Source: Luidia sarsii (lineage: Eukaryota; Echinodermata; Asteroidea; Paxillosida; Luidiidae). Taken from it: a stretch of 64,000 nt of DNA. The notes beneath the pieces were generated by a model. It ran no database searches. It was not told where the DNA came from and was given only the letters and a program-made list of their open reading frames with translations. Below, in pieces: positions 54,760 to 64,000 of this stretch (position 1 is its first letter; each line of letters begins with the position of its first letter). A program made the position numbers and the translations under genes. The stretch spans positions 6,880,551 through 6,944,550 of the forward strand of contig OX465113.1 in NCBI GenBank assembly GCA_949987565.1, written 5' to 3'.

Positions 54760-57700
54760 GGAAGTGGTTTTTAGCAGGCAGTGGATATAATGCACTATAT
54801 GGGAGGTGGTGTTTAGCAGGCAGTGGATAGAATGCACTACATGGGAGGTGGTGTTTAGCAGGCAGTGGATAGAATGCACTACACGGGAGGTGGTGTTTAG
54901 CAGGCAGTGGATAGAATGCACTACACGGGAGGTGGTGTTTAGCAGGCAGTGGATAGAATGCACTACAAGGGAGGTGGTGTTTAGCAGGCAATGGATAGAA
55001 TGCACTACATGGGAGGTGGTGTTTAGCAGGCAGTTGATATCATGCACTACATGGGAAGTGGTGTTTAGCAGGCAGTGGATATCCTGCACTACACGGGAGG
55101 TGGTGTTTAGCAGGCAATGGATAGAATGCACTACATGGGAGGTGGTGTTTAGCAGGCAGTTGATATCATGCACTACATGGGAAGTGGTGTTTAGCAGGCA
55201 GTGGATATCATGCACTACATGGGAGGTGGTGTTTAGCAGGCAGTGGATAGAATGCACTACATGGGAGGTGGTGTTTAGCAGGCAGTGGATAGAATGCACT
55301 ACATGGTAGGTGATGTTTAGCAGGCAGTGGATATCCTGCAGTTGATAGCATGCACTACTCAACTGCATGATATCCACTGCCTTCTAAACAGCACCTCCCA
55401 TGTAGTGCATGCTATCAACTACATGATATACACTGCCTTCTAAACAGCACCTCCCATGTAGTGCATGCTATCAACTGCATGATATCTACTGCCTTCTAAA
55501 CAGCACCTCCCATGTAGTGCATGCTATCAACTGCATGATATCTGCTGCCTTCTAAACAGCACCTCCCATGTAGTGCAAGCTATCTACTGCATGATATCCA
55601 CTGCCTTCTAAACAGCACCTCCTATGTAGTGCATGCTATCAACTACACGATATCCACTGCCTTCTAAACAGCATCTCCCATGTAGTGCATGCTATCAACT
55701 ACATGATATCCTCTGCCTTCTTAATAGCACCTCCTATGTAGTGCATGCTATCAACTGCATGATATCCTCTGCCTTCTAAATAGCACCTCCCATGTAGTGC
55801 ATGATATCCACTGCCTGTTAACCCTTTCAGCCCCACATTTTTTATTTGGGACGTACAGTCCATTACCGAATTGTTTTGAGCCCACATCAGCTTTTCATTG
55901 CACTCCTATTCAACCTCAAACAAAAATGTGTGTATGCATTTCATTCAGTAGAAAAAGGGCTTTCTTCTCATTAGAAAAACAATTTTAATCTCTTCATAAC
56001 AAGCAATTCACAGGCCAGTTACTAAAAGTCTTCAGAACGAAATTTTGTTTCAACATATTTCTTAACAAGTCGCTATTTCCAAACCCATTTTCATCATCAA
56101 TTCGTGAATAAATAAAAACGGTTTCAGTGTGAGCTTTTTATGGTGTAATCTTTCATTTGATACCAAGACCAAGTATTTCCCACACCGACTGAACCTATTC
56201 TCGTCATCCAACGTACCTGGATAACGACATTTTCGAGGATTTTCCTTCCGAAACCTCGTCAGAATACATGAAATAATTCTCAGAATCAATATAGGGAAGA
56301 AATCCACGCGGTAGACAAGTATAATAGGTCGTTCGTGGTAGCGGAATCGGAGGAAAACATTGACGAAGTTTGAAAAGGTTTACACTGCCGTTACTCCGAA
56401 AATGTCAGCAGGCAGTAGATATCATGCAGTTGATAGCATGCACTACATGGGAGGTGGTATTTATCAGGCAGTTGATAGCATGCACTACATGGGAGGTGGT
56501 ATTTATCAGGCAGTGGATATCATGCACTACATGGGAGGTGGTGTTTAGTAGGCAGTGGAAATCATGCACTACATGGGAGGTGGTATTTAGCAGGCAGTGG
56601 ATGGAATGCACTACATGGGAGGTGGTGTTTAGAAGGCAGTGGATATCATGCAGTTGATATCATGCACTACATGGGAGGTGGTATTTATCAGGCAGTTGAT
56701 AGCATGCACTACATGGGAGGTGGTATTTATCAGGCAGTGGATATCATGCACTACATGGGAGGTGGTGTTTAGTAGGCAGTGGAAATCATGCACTACATGG
56801 GAGGTGGTATTTAGCAGGCAGTGGATAGAATGCACTACATGGGAGGTGGTGTTTAGCAGGCAGTGGATAGAATGCACTACACGGGAGGTGGTGTTTAGCA
56901 GGCAGTGGATAGAATGCACTACAAGGGAGGTGGTGTTTAGCAGGCAATGGATAGAATGCACTACATGGGAGGTGGTGTTTAGCAGGCAGTTGATATCATG
57001 CACTACATGGGAAGTGGTGTTTAGCAGGCAGTGGATATCCTGCACTACACGGGAGGTGGTGTTTAGCAGGCAATGGATAGAATGCACTACATGGGAGGTG
57101 GTGTTTAGCAGGCAGTTGATATCATGCACTACATGGGAAGTGGTGTTTAGCAGGCAGTGGATATCATGCACTACATGGGAGGTGGTGTTTAGCAGGCAGT
57201 GGATAGAATGCACTACATGGGAGGTGGTGTTTAGCAGGCAGTGGATAGAATGCACTACATGGTAGGTGATGTTTAGCAGGCAGTGGATATCCTGCAGTTG
57301 ATAGCATGCACTACTCAACTGCATGATATCCACTGCCTTCTAAACAGCACCTCCCAATTCGTGAATAAATTCGTGAATAAATAAAAACGGTTTCAGTGTG
57401 AGCTTTTTATGGTGTAATCTTTCATTTGATACCAAGACCAAGTATTTCCCACACCGACTGAACCTATTCTCGTCATCCAACGTACCTGGATAACGACATT
57501 TTCGAGGATTTTCCTTCCGAAACCTCGTCAGAATACATGAAATAATTCTCAGAATCAATATAGGGAAGAAATCCACGCGGTAGACAAGTATAATAGGTCG
57601 TTCGTGGTAGCGGAATCGGAGGAAAACATTGACGAAGTTTGAAAAGGTTTACACTGCCGTTACTCCGAAAATGTCAGCAGGCAGTAGATATCATGCAGTT

Positions 57701-58660
57701 GATAGCATGCACTACATGGGAGGTGGTATTTATCAGGCAGTTGATAGCATGCACTACATGGGAGGTGGTATTTATCAGGCAGTGGATGGAATGCACTACA
57801 TGGAAGGTGGTGTTTAGCAGGCAGTGGATATCATGCACTACATGGGAGGTGGTGTTTAGTAGGCAGTGGAAATCATGCACTACATGGGAGGTGGTATTTA
57901 GCAGGCAGTGGATGGAATGCACTACATGGGAGGTGGTGTTTAGAAGGCAGTGGATATCATGCAGTTGATATCATGCTCTACATGGGAGGTGTTGTTTAGC
58001 AGGCAGTTGATGTCATGCACTACATGTGAAGTGGTGTTTAGCAGGCAGTGGATATCATGCACTACCTGGGAAGTGGTGTTTAGCAGGCAGCGGATATCCT
58101 GCACTACATGGGAGGTGGTGTTTAGCAGGCAATTGATGTCATGCACTACATGGGAGGTGGTGTTTAGCAGGCAGTGGATATCATGCACTACATGGGAAGT
58201 GGTGTTTAGCAGGCAGTGGATATCATGCACTACATGGGAGGTGGTGTTTAGCAGGTAGTTGATATCATGCACTACATGGGAAGTGGTGTTTAGCAGGCAG
58301 TGGATATCCTGCACTACATGGGAGGTGGTGTTTAGCAGGCAGTTGATGTCATGCACTACATGGGAAATGGTGTTTAGCAGGCAGTGGATATCCTGCACTA
58401 CATTTGAGGTGGTGTTTAGCAGGTAGTTGATATCATGCACTATTTGGGAGGTGGTGTTTAGCAGGCAGTTGATGTCATGCACTAGGGAAGTGGTGTTTAG
58501 CAGGCAGTGGATATCCTGCACTACATAGGAGGTGGTGTTTAGCAGGTAGTTGATATCATGCACTACATGGGAGGTGGTGTTTAGCAGGCAGTGGATATCA
58601 TGCAGTTGATAGCATGCACTACATGGGAGGTGGTGTTTAGCAGGCAGTGGATATCATGAA
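54760..58660. repeat. 42-bp minisatellite complex with an inverted block and a 1,269-bp duplication
   Basis: The unit is GGCAGTGGATAGAATGCACT, then ACATGGGAGGTGGTGTTTAG and CA, with variants ATATCATG/ATATCCTG and GGAAGTGG. Forward units fill 54760-55350, reverse-complement units 55355-55810, forward units 56405-57340 and again 57674-58660. The 42-bp length keeps frames open on both strands, giving spurious repeats of 14 residues. It lies in the intron between exons 8 and 9. Confidence 0.95.
55815..56404. repeat. Unique spacer between minisatellite blocks, partly duplicated
   Basis: 56093-56404 (ATTCGTGAATAAATAAAAAC onward) is repeated almost identically at 57358-57673. The first part (55815-56090, beginning TTAACCCTTTCAGCCCC) occurs once. 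No gene or named element is seen in it. Confidence 0.8.
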
Positions 58661-60195
58661 GTGGATAACAGGTGATAGTTTGCGTGCATTGGATAGCAGG
58701 CAGTGGACAATGTATAATGGATTTGTAGGCATTGGATAAAGGGCATATCAAAGGATGAAATTCAGTAGGATAGCAGGTAGTGCATAGCAGGTGATGATAG
58801 AATGGAATGGGCAGCATACTTTGGATAGTAGGTGATGGAACAGAGGCTGTTGATAGTAGGCAATGAATAATGGGAATCAAAAAGCTTTGGCAAATAATGC
58901 CCATATTGCATATTTCATGTAAATGTTATGAATTCAAGTGATTGAGATCCAAGCTTGGGTTGAAATTCCTGTTTGCATTTCCAGAATATAGGTAAGGATC
59001 TCTCAAAGTTTGTTTCTCTAAGATAGCCTTAGGAAAATCTGCTCAGCTGCAAAAAAAAATTCTGAAATGGTTTATTCACATGACGCAACACATTTATCAT
59101 TCAGTGATCAAATGCCTTATTCTTAGCTTCAGTGATTTCTAAATGGTGTTTCAGTGTACAACACATTACAGTTGATCGAGGTGGAGATACATGTATGCTG
59201 AACATGGATGTTTTCATGGCCTACATGTACTTCATAGAAATTGCATAAGTACACGGTAGTTCATGCCAATGGATGGGTTGACCTACATTAGACTATGCAT
59301 AGTTTTTTATGGAGATCATTTAGCACACAAGTCCCATTGCTTTTTTGTGGCAAGTAAGGATCCAAGCTCATGGGCTGTCAACCAATCAAATTCTGGTTTG
59401 CTGTCCCACATTATGATATGCACAGCCCTAGGGATAATTTTAACACATGAAATCCCATTGACAATTTCGCGTCAAGCTGGGATCCAAGAACAATTCTGTT
59501 GACCAATCAGATCCTGGTATTTTGACCAATCAGGGCTCAAGGGTAGTGTGCTCTGATTGGCTCTCCTTTATAGCCAATGGGAAGATGGTTTCTGTTTGTC
59601 TAATCAGCATCTTTATAGGTTTTTAGTTTTGGCTGTTAGTGAAAAAATTGGCTCACTTTGTCACAGCTATTCATGGAGGTCACATCTATGTGAGCTCCAT
59701 AATGTTTTAATTACCCACCTCCATCCCAAACTCCTCCTAATGTTGGCATTTTTTTGGGCGGGAAATTTGTCAGACACGGGATCAATTTTGTGGGTTTATT
59801 ATAACTATTATTTTGTTTACGTAAATTAGCCTAATTTTACTTTTAGGTATCAAATACAGGTACTTGTCAGGCAACTAAGTTCTCATTTAACAGGCTTTGG
59901 CGCCCTGTGATGTTTACCAGGGGTAATCCCGACCGTATGTATAAGCGGTGGGCCTTTCTGGCTTATTGTGTTACAAATAGTATTATTGTGCTTTTATCTT
60001 TACAGTCTTTTGAATTGACATTGAAATAATTTCTGCATTCATTTCATTTCATACACACGCTACAATGTATGTGGGTAGTTAAATTCTTGTTTACATTGTA
60101 ACTGTAGGCCTACATGGCCTAAATGGCTGGGTTTGGTTTGCTCAGCAATTTCATGGGTTTGACAATTTTTTAGGTTGTGGTTTGGGTGTTTGAAG
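58661..60195 (+). other. Intron, nothing recognised
   Basis: Decayed short motifs similar to GGATAGCAGG continue to about 58880. From 59260 to 59640 several CCAATCAGA/TGGATCCAAG-like pieces repeat loosely (GATCCAAGCTCATGGGCTGT, GATCCAAGAACAATTCTGTT). No coding evidence. Confidence 0.4.
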
Positions 60196-60625
60196 GGGTC
60201 TGGTGTGCCCATCTTGCAATTGGGTCTGGTGTGCCCATCTTTCAATTGGGTCTGGTGTGCCCAACTTTCATTTGGGTCTGGTGTGCCCAAATTTGTTATG
60301 GGTCTGGTGTGCCCAACTTTCATATGGGTCTGGTGTGCCCAACGTTCATTTGGGTCTGGCGTGCCCAATTTTCATTTGGGTCTGGTGTGCCCAATGTTCA
60401 TTTTGGTCTGGTGTGCCCAAATTTGTTATGGGTCTGGTGTGCCCAACTTTCATATGGGTCTGGTGTGCCCAATGTTCATTTGGGTCTGGTGTGCCCAACT
60501 TTCCTATGGGTCTGGTGTGCCCAACTTTCCTATGGGTCTGGTGTGCCCAACTTTCCTATGGGTCTGGTGTGCCCAAATTTCTATTGGGTCTGGTGTGCCC
60601 AAGGGGTCTGGTGTGCCCCACTTCA
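60196..60625. repeat. 26-bp minisatellite, about 16 copies
   Basis: GGGTCTGGTGTGCCCAACTT followed by TCATTT repeats every 26 bp from 60196, with variants in the last ten bases. All three plus-strand frames stay open, producing spurious frames of 150-190 codons. It is intronic, about 220 bp before exon 9. Confidence 0.95.
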
Positions 60626-60842
60626 TTTTCCTTTAGTTATTTGCCGGTTTGCCCTGAATACAAAGTATTGGTATCCGGTAGAAATTGTTTATGGCTGAAT
60701 CAAAATAAATTCATGCTGTGGCATTTTGCCAAAAAACATAATAACTGTCGCGGGTGTCATTTTATTTGGTAAGTCTAGGAATAAATGTTGTATATTGTCT
60801 ATATTTGCAAATGAAAATAATGATGATTTTTTTTTCTTATAG

Positions 60843-60944
60843 GTGATTTATTCTGGTAGCACACATGCAACAGCAAAGCTTATTCACCATGTATGCAATT
60901 CAAGAGGGAGAATAAAGGAATTTTACAGATACCAATTCAGCAAG
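60843..60944 (+). CDS. Host gene exon 9 (last visible)
   Basis: The acceptor is TTTTTTTTTCTTATAG and the donor GTAATGAAAA. The 34 codons in phase 0 read VIYSGSTHATAKLIHHVCNS, then RGRIKEFYRYQFSK. A strand followed by a Ser-Gly turn and a helix with IHH fits the end of an XPF-like Rossmann domain. It ends in phase 0 and the following exon is not in the window. Confidence 0.8.
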
Positions 60945-61030
60945 GTAATGAAAACAGGGTATGCATTCAGGCAGAAAGAAAAGACTGTGCATTAAGTTGT
61001 TTTCACATACCTTCATTGATGTAATTGCTT

Positions 61031-61871
61031 TTAACCACTTCACGCCGGTTTTTTTTCCAGTGCCCATGAGCGACCACCATAAGGGGAAACAATGCGCCAT
61101 TTTCAAATCTCACTAAAAATATCGAAACAACATATTTCTGTAAAATAAAACAGTAAGGGTATACTATGCATAGCTATGGGTACAAGAGAGTAAAACTTGG
61201 CACAATTCGGTATGGCTTTTGTTAAAAGGACATCCGTTCGAAAAAGGGCCCATTGTGTATTGTCACAGGAGTGTAGCACGACTTGTGTGAGTGTGTGTGA
61301 GTGCGTATGTGCTTGTACCAATACCGACTGACCGCAGACTAGCCTCCACTCCAGGCAATCAAATCTTCGACTTGGTCGGCCCCTACCAAGCGTATAGATT
61401 GCAGTGAAGAATATGGGTGGAATTCCAACAACAGTATATGTTTCCCTTGGCAGCTCGCTATCCCTCAATCATCCACAGTAAAGGTTCTACAATAGCGCAA
61501 TTGTTGCCGCTAATCTGACAATTCATGGGGCAACTTGCCTCAAAATGGGTCTTTGTCATGAATTGTATTGATTTATTCAGGAAGGGAATGACTAATCCTC
61601 ATCTCATTGTTTGTTTTCCCTAATCTCCCCTCCCTCAGTGTACATCTGCATCCCACTCCCTTCACTTTTGTCCTTCCTCTATCGTGTGTGTCTGGGCTTT
61701 CCTTCCGCTGACTGTCTGTGTTTGTCCTTGTCACTTTGCCTTTGAGAAAGGTCCTGAAAAGCTGAAAAGAGTTTAAAATTTGGACAATAGTAGTGCCCGG
61801 ATTCGGAGGGCCTGTCGCATAGTAAAAACAATAGCACTCCGATTTCGGAGGTCCCGGCGCAAAGTGGTTAA
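61031..61871. mobile_element. piggyBac-like MITE, copy 3 (TTAA-flanked), with nested fragment
   Basis: TTAA lies at 61031-61034 and 61868-61871. The termini are CCACTTCACGCCGG and CCGGCGCAAAGTGG. Orientation is as copy 1. It is longer than copy 1 because of an inserted Penelope 3' fragment at about 61578-61753. Confidence 0.8.
61578..61753 (+). mobile_element. Penelope-like 3' end fragment (subfamily A) nested in the MITE
   Basis: Starts with AGGAAGGGAATGACTAATCC, which matches the last codons and stop of the subfamily-A protein (AGGAGGGTAATGACTAACAC). It continues with a C/T-rich UTR, then TTGTCCTTGTCACTTTGCCT, TTGAGAAAGGTCCT. The end after GGTCCT is missing. Comparison with copy 1 of the MITE shows it sits within GATTTATT and GCTGAAAAGAG. 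Confidence 0.65.
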
Positions 61872-62405
61872 TAATTTTGTATCAGGTTCTTTGAATGCAG
61901 AGCACCACTGATGTTGCTATGTGCTGGGCCTTCAGAGATCACCATAGTCCAAATTTTAAACAAAGACTTTTTCAGCCTTGTATCACAACAAAAACCTGTT
62001 TTGACACATGTTGACACATGAATTTGCCATATTAGCGGCTACAATTGCATTACTGTAAGGCCTTGACTGTGGATGATCTCGAGGGATAGTGCGTCGTCAT
62101 CGTACAGACAGTGACAATCCACCCACTGCCTTTACCACAAACTGTATCCAGGGTTTCGGCTGACCACCTTGAAAATTTTCCTGCCTGGAGTAGGGGTAAG
62201 TATGCAGTCGAAGGCTGTCATTAAAGGGCTACTAGAATATACATAACACATGCCAGCTGTGCTATGCTCCATTGACTACACACAATAATCCCTTTACAAA
62301 AGCCACACTGATGTCTGAATTATGCCAGGTCAGACCCACTGGTGCATATGATGTACATGTACTCTTAATGATGAATTTCACAGATACATGTACATGTATA
62401 TATTG
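61872..62405. mobile_element. Diverged TTAA MITE family copy
   Basis: TTTTAAACAAAGACTTTTTC, TTTTGACACATGTTGACACA, CCACTGCCTTTACCACAAAC and ATCCCTTTACAAAAGCCACA follow the order of copy 2 with many changes. The left terminus shares or abuts the right TTAA of copy 3, and the right end is replaced by the Penelope-B 3' end. Confidence 0.55.
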
Positions 62406-62599
62406 AAATGAAATGGTTGTTCATCGCGGTGGTACAAATAAGGAGAAAGGTGATCAAAGTCCCATGATGTCTAGTTGCTGGTAGCGACATTTTGATTGCT
62501 AGTACTGCTAACCTTTATCAGGCAACTGAAGACTGGATGCTGCGGTGTCTGTTTATGCCCGGTCCGCCGACTTCTGTGCACCAGTTTGTGGATTTGGTA

Positions 62600-63416
62600 A
62601 TGGTGATCACGCAGACTGGCGTGCGGCTCTGGCGTCTTCCAGTGGCCCTGCCCATGGTTGGGCGATGGTCGTGGTGTCATATGGTGGGGAGCCAGAACCC
62701 GTGGATGTCAATGCCGCTGTCCCGGTTGAGGTTGTTGTGGCGGAGGTGGAGGTGGATGGCCCTTTTGATGCACCTAGTGTATCAATGCTGTTCATGGTCG
62801 ATACACCGCACATCATCCCAATTAGGATGGTGACCAGCTTCCCAGGCGTGTTCTGCTACTACTGATCCATCCACACAGGAGAGGCTCACGTCGCGTTGAT
62901 GCCTTGATCCTCTCGCCGATGGGCCTTCCAGTTTTGCCGATGTATACCTGTTAGCACTCATTGCACGGAATCGCGTAGACAACACCTCCGTGTCTTCCCG
63001 GGGGGACAGGATCCTTCGGGTGGACGAGCTGGTTCCGCAAGGTGGTTGAAAAATGAAACACGATATGGATGCCGTATCCCTCGAGGATTCTCCTCAGCTG
63101 CCTGGAGACGCCGTCCATGAAAGGGAGTATGGTGAAGGACTTGTACTCGACCCGCTCCGTAACGTGGTGCTGACCCTGGGTCTTGAAGATCGCCGGATGA
63201 AGAGAGTGGGTACCCATCCGCTGCCAGGGCAGTGTGAATGTGGCGTCTCTCTGTGGTCATACACCACAGTCTGGTCACCAGACGCAAGGCACGGTCAAAG
63301 AGACACTTAGCCACTCCACACTTTACACTCGGGGTGGTGGGAGTCGTATGCGAGGTACTGGTCAGTGCGTGGGTTAGCGGTACACGGTGCTTGTAGTCAG
63401 GCTGCTGTCGAGCTCC
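62600..63416 (-). pseudogene. Penelope-B linker and GIY-YIG endonuclease, with stops
   Basis: Minus-strand pieces: FDRALRLVTR near 63280; FHFSTTLRNQLVHPKDPVPP, then GGVVYAIPCNEC near 62955-63060; a stop; VYIGKTGRPIGERIK near 62905-62950, which gives the GIY and YIG-like strands plus the catalytic-type Arg; then VAEHAWEAGHHPNWDDVRCI near 62795-62855. At least one stop and two frame changes break the frame, so this copy is inactive. Confidence 0.75.
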
Positions 63417-63420
63417 CTAT

Positions 63421-63825
63421 TGTTATGTGGGGTTTATTCGGGTCTCCGAATTAACCCAGGGGATCAGTCAAAGAGACAAGTGGCTGACATAAAGTTGGTT
63501 TGGTAAGACGTGCCATACATTGTTTGATTCAACCATTCAGGTCTAGTGCTTAACATTTTTCTGCTACCCTAGTATCAGGGCTGGTCAGTTATATACTACA
63601 ACCAGGGGGTTACCGTACATCATGGGGTGAGGAAGATTCATCAGCATGTGAGACACCAGCTAGACATGTGTAGGACATGTCAGTCGACAGGTCTATAAAG
63701 TTGGCCTGGCTCAGGAAGTAAAGATAGCAGTGGTCATAAATATTAGGGGCATTAAATGTCATCTGGTCCTAGAGGGGAGACAGTATGTCTGACCAGATAG
63801 AAACTACATCAACCATTATATAACA
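63421..63825 (-). mobile_element. Solo LTR inserted in the Penelope-B element
   Basis: Starts TGTTATGTGGGG and ends CATTATATAACA, so the ends are TG and CA with a 6-bp inverted repeat TGTTAT/ATAACA. CTAT lies at 63417-63420 and 63826-63829 as a 4-bp target duplication. On the minus strand AATAAA lies about 15 bp before the end, which fits an LTR on that strand. No internal coding region is present, as expected after LTR-LTR recombination. Confidence 0.7.
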
Positions 63826-64000
63826 CTATGAACCAGTGTGTCCAGAAAGGTGATCTTGTTGTTCTCTTTGACCTCGATGGTGAAAGGTATGGTGGGCTGG
63901 AGGTTGTTTAAGTGGGAGAGCAGCTGGCCGGTCCGGTCGGGCGGTGAAATGACAAAGGTGTCATCGACATATCGCTTCCATAGCAGTCGGAGGGCAACTC
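63826..64000 (-). pseudogene. Penelope-B reverse transcriptase palm with YVDD
   Basis: On the minus strand from the window edge: VALRLLWKRYVDDTFVISPP, DRTGQLLSHLNNLQPTIPFT, then ENNKITFLDTLVH. The YVDD catalytic pair and the following FLD strand are intact. The frame is then cut by the solo LTR at 63825. Confidence 0.85.

Larger units (their letters stand above)
10759..60944 (+). other. Host gene span, nine exons; XPF/ERCC4-like C-terminal segment (SHOC1/ZIP2-like candidate)
   Basis: Exons are 10759-10897, 14090-14225, 32155-32239, 41686-41958, 52471-52632, 53357-53435, 53733-53972, 54580-54673 and 60843-60944. Each is bounded by AG and GT, and each is open in the frame that joins to its neighbour. 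The exception is 14225 to 32155, where the phases (2 then 0) do not match, so an unseen exon is implied. The exons from 53357 onward encode an LLYQLESRYNIEIFE strand, GPDICVNERKGIVLQD (compare the GD-Xn-ERK-X3-D motif of XPF nucleases, degenerate here), and KVIYSG followed by ATAKLIHH. An inactive XPF-like fold with this layout fits the meiotic crossover protein SHOC1/ZIP2, but FANCM, EME1 and FAAP24 relatives are not excluded. Introns reach 18 kb and are filled with transposons and satellites. Confidence 0.75.
62407..64000 (-). mobile_element. Penelope-like element (subfamily B), minus strand, runs off the window
   Basis: In minus-strand order: reverse transcriptase palm (63826-64000), a solo LTR insertion, linker (62985-63416), GIY-YIG endonuclease (about 62690-62985), and a 3' UTR ending at 62407 that matches the 40749-41125 fragment. 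The 5' part lies beyond the window. There is no inverted terminal copy in view. Confidence 0.8.

Noticed and set aside
54739..58563. Repeat-protein-like frames of 160-234 codons on both strands
   Set aside because: They come from a 42-bp repeat, a multiple of three, which keeps the same frames open. They sit in an intron with matching exon phases on both sides.
60175..60772. Frames of 153-189 codons
   Set aside because: They are translations of the 26-bp minisatellite in three frames.

Overview
The window looks like invertebrate metazoan nuclear DNA. It has GT-AG spliced exons separated by introns of up to about 18 kb and dense nested transposable elements of mixed classes (Penelope-like, Ngaro/DIRS-like, non-LTR, LTR, piggyBac-like, PIF/Harbinger, Kolobok-like, pogo-like, a rolling-circle-like family). 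Introns carry long minisatellites. This mix would suit a marine deuterostome such as a cephalochordate, echinoderm or hemichordate, but no species can be read from the sequence. There are no bacterial genes, operons or CRISPR arrays.

One host gene is well supported. Nine short plus-strand exons run from 10759 to 60944, with consistent splice phases at seven of the eight junctions. The exons from 53357 to 60944 encode a segment with the look of an XPF/ERCC4-type nuclease fold carrying a degenerate ERK motif. A SHOC1/ZIP2-like meiotic protein is my best guess. One exon between 14225 and 32155 appears to be missing, and both gene ends lie outside what I can see.

Layout. 1-7920: head-to-tail array of a roughly 0.85 kb repeat, here called R1. 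Units end in a hairpin followed by CTAG, the hairpin arms show compensatory changes, and most units carry three TGACGTCA sites and a tRNA-like T-arm. 9686-14225: pogo-like and other MITEs, a 19-bp palindromic minisatellite, a TTAA-flanked MITE and exons 1-2. 14994-18169: decayed non-LTR retrotransposon and a Myb/SANT-like fragment. 18172-20400: an 86-bp minisatellite between long direct repeats. 21863-24470: an R1 copy split by a Penelope-like element with a 13-bp target duplication. 24480-27250: nothing recognised except one Penelope end. 27245-32240: R1 copy, Kolobok-like and Penelope fragments, a TIR element, a SINE, exon 3. 35883-38592: two Harbinger-like copies, one split by a TA-flanked element. 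38640-41138: inverted Penelope copy and a second Penelope insertion with a 13-bp duplication. 41686-44320: exon 4 and a 2.2 kb 13-bp minisatellite. 44946-50820: Ngaro/DIRS-like gag, reverse transcriptase and SGNH hydrolase remnants. 52471-60944: exons 5-9, with a 4 kb 42-bp minisatellite complex and a 26-bp minisatellite in the last intron. 61031-64000: MITE copies and a minus-strand Penelope element split by a solo LTR.

The strongest observations are the R1 array, which has the structural marks of a rolling-circle element family; the nested insertions with intact target duplications; and the intronic satellite complex that contains a recent 1,269-bp duplication.
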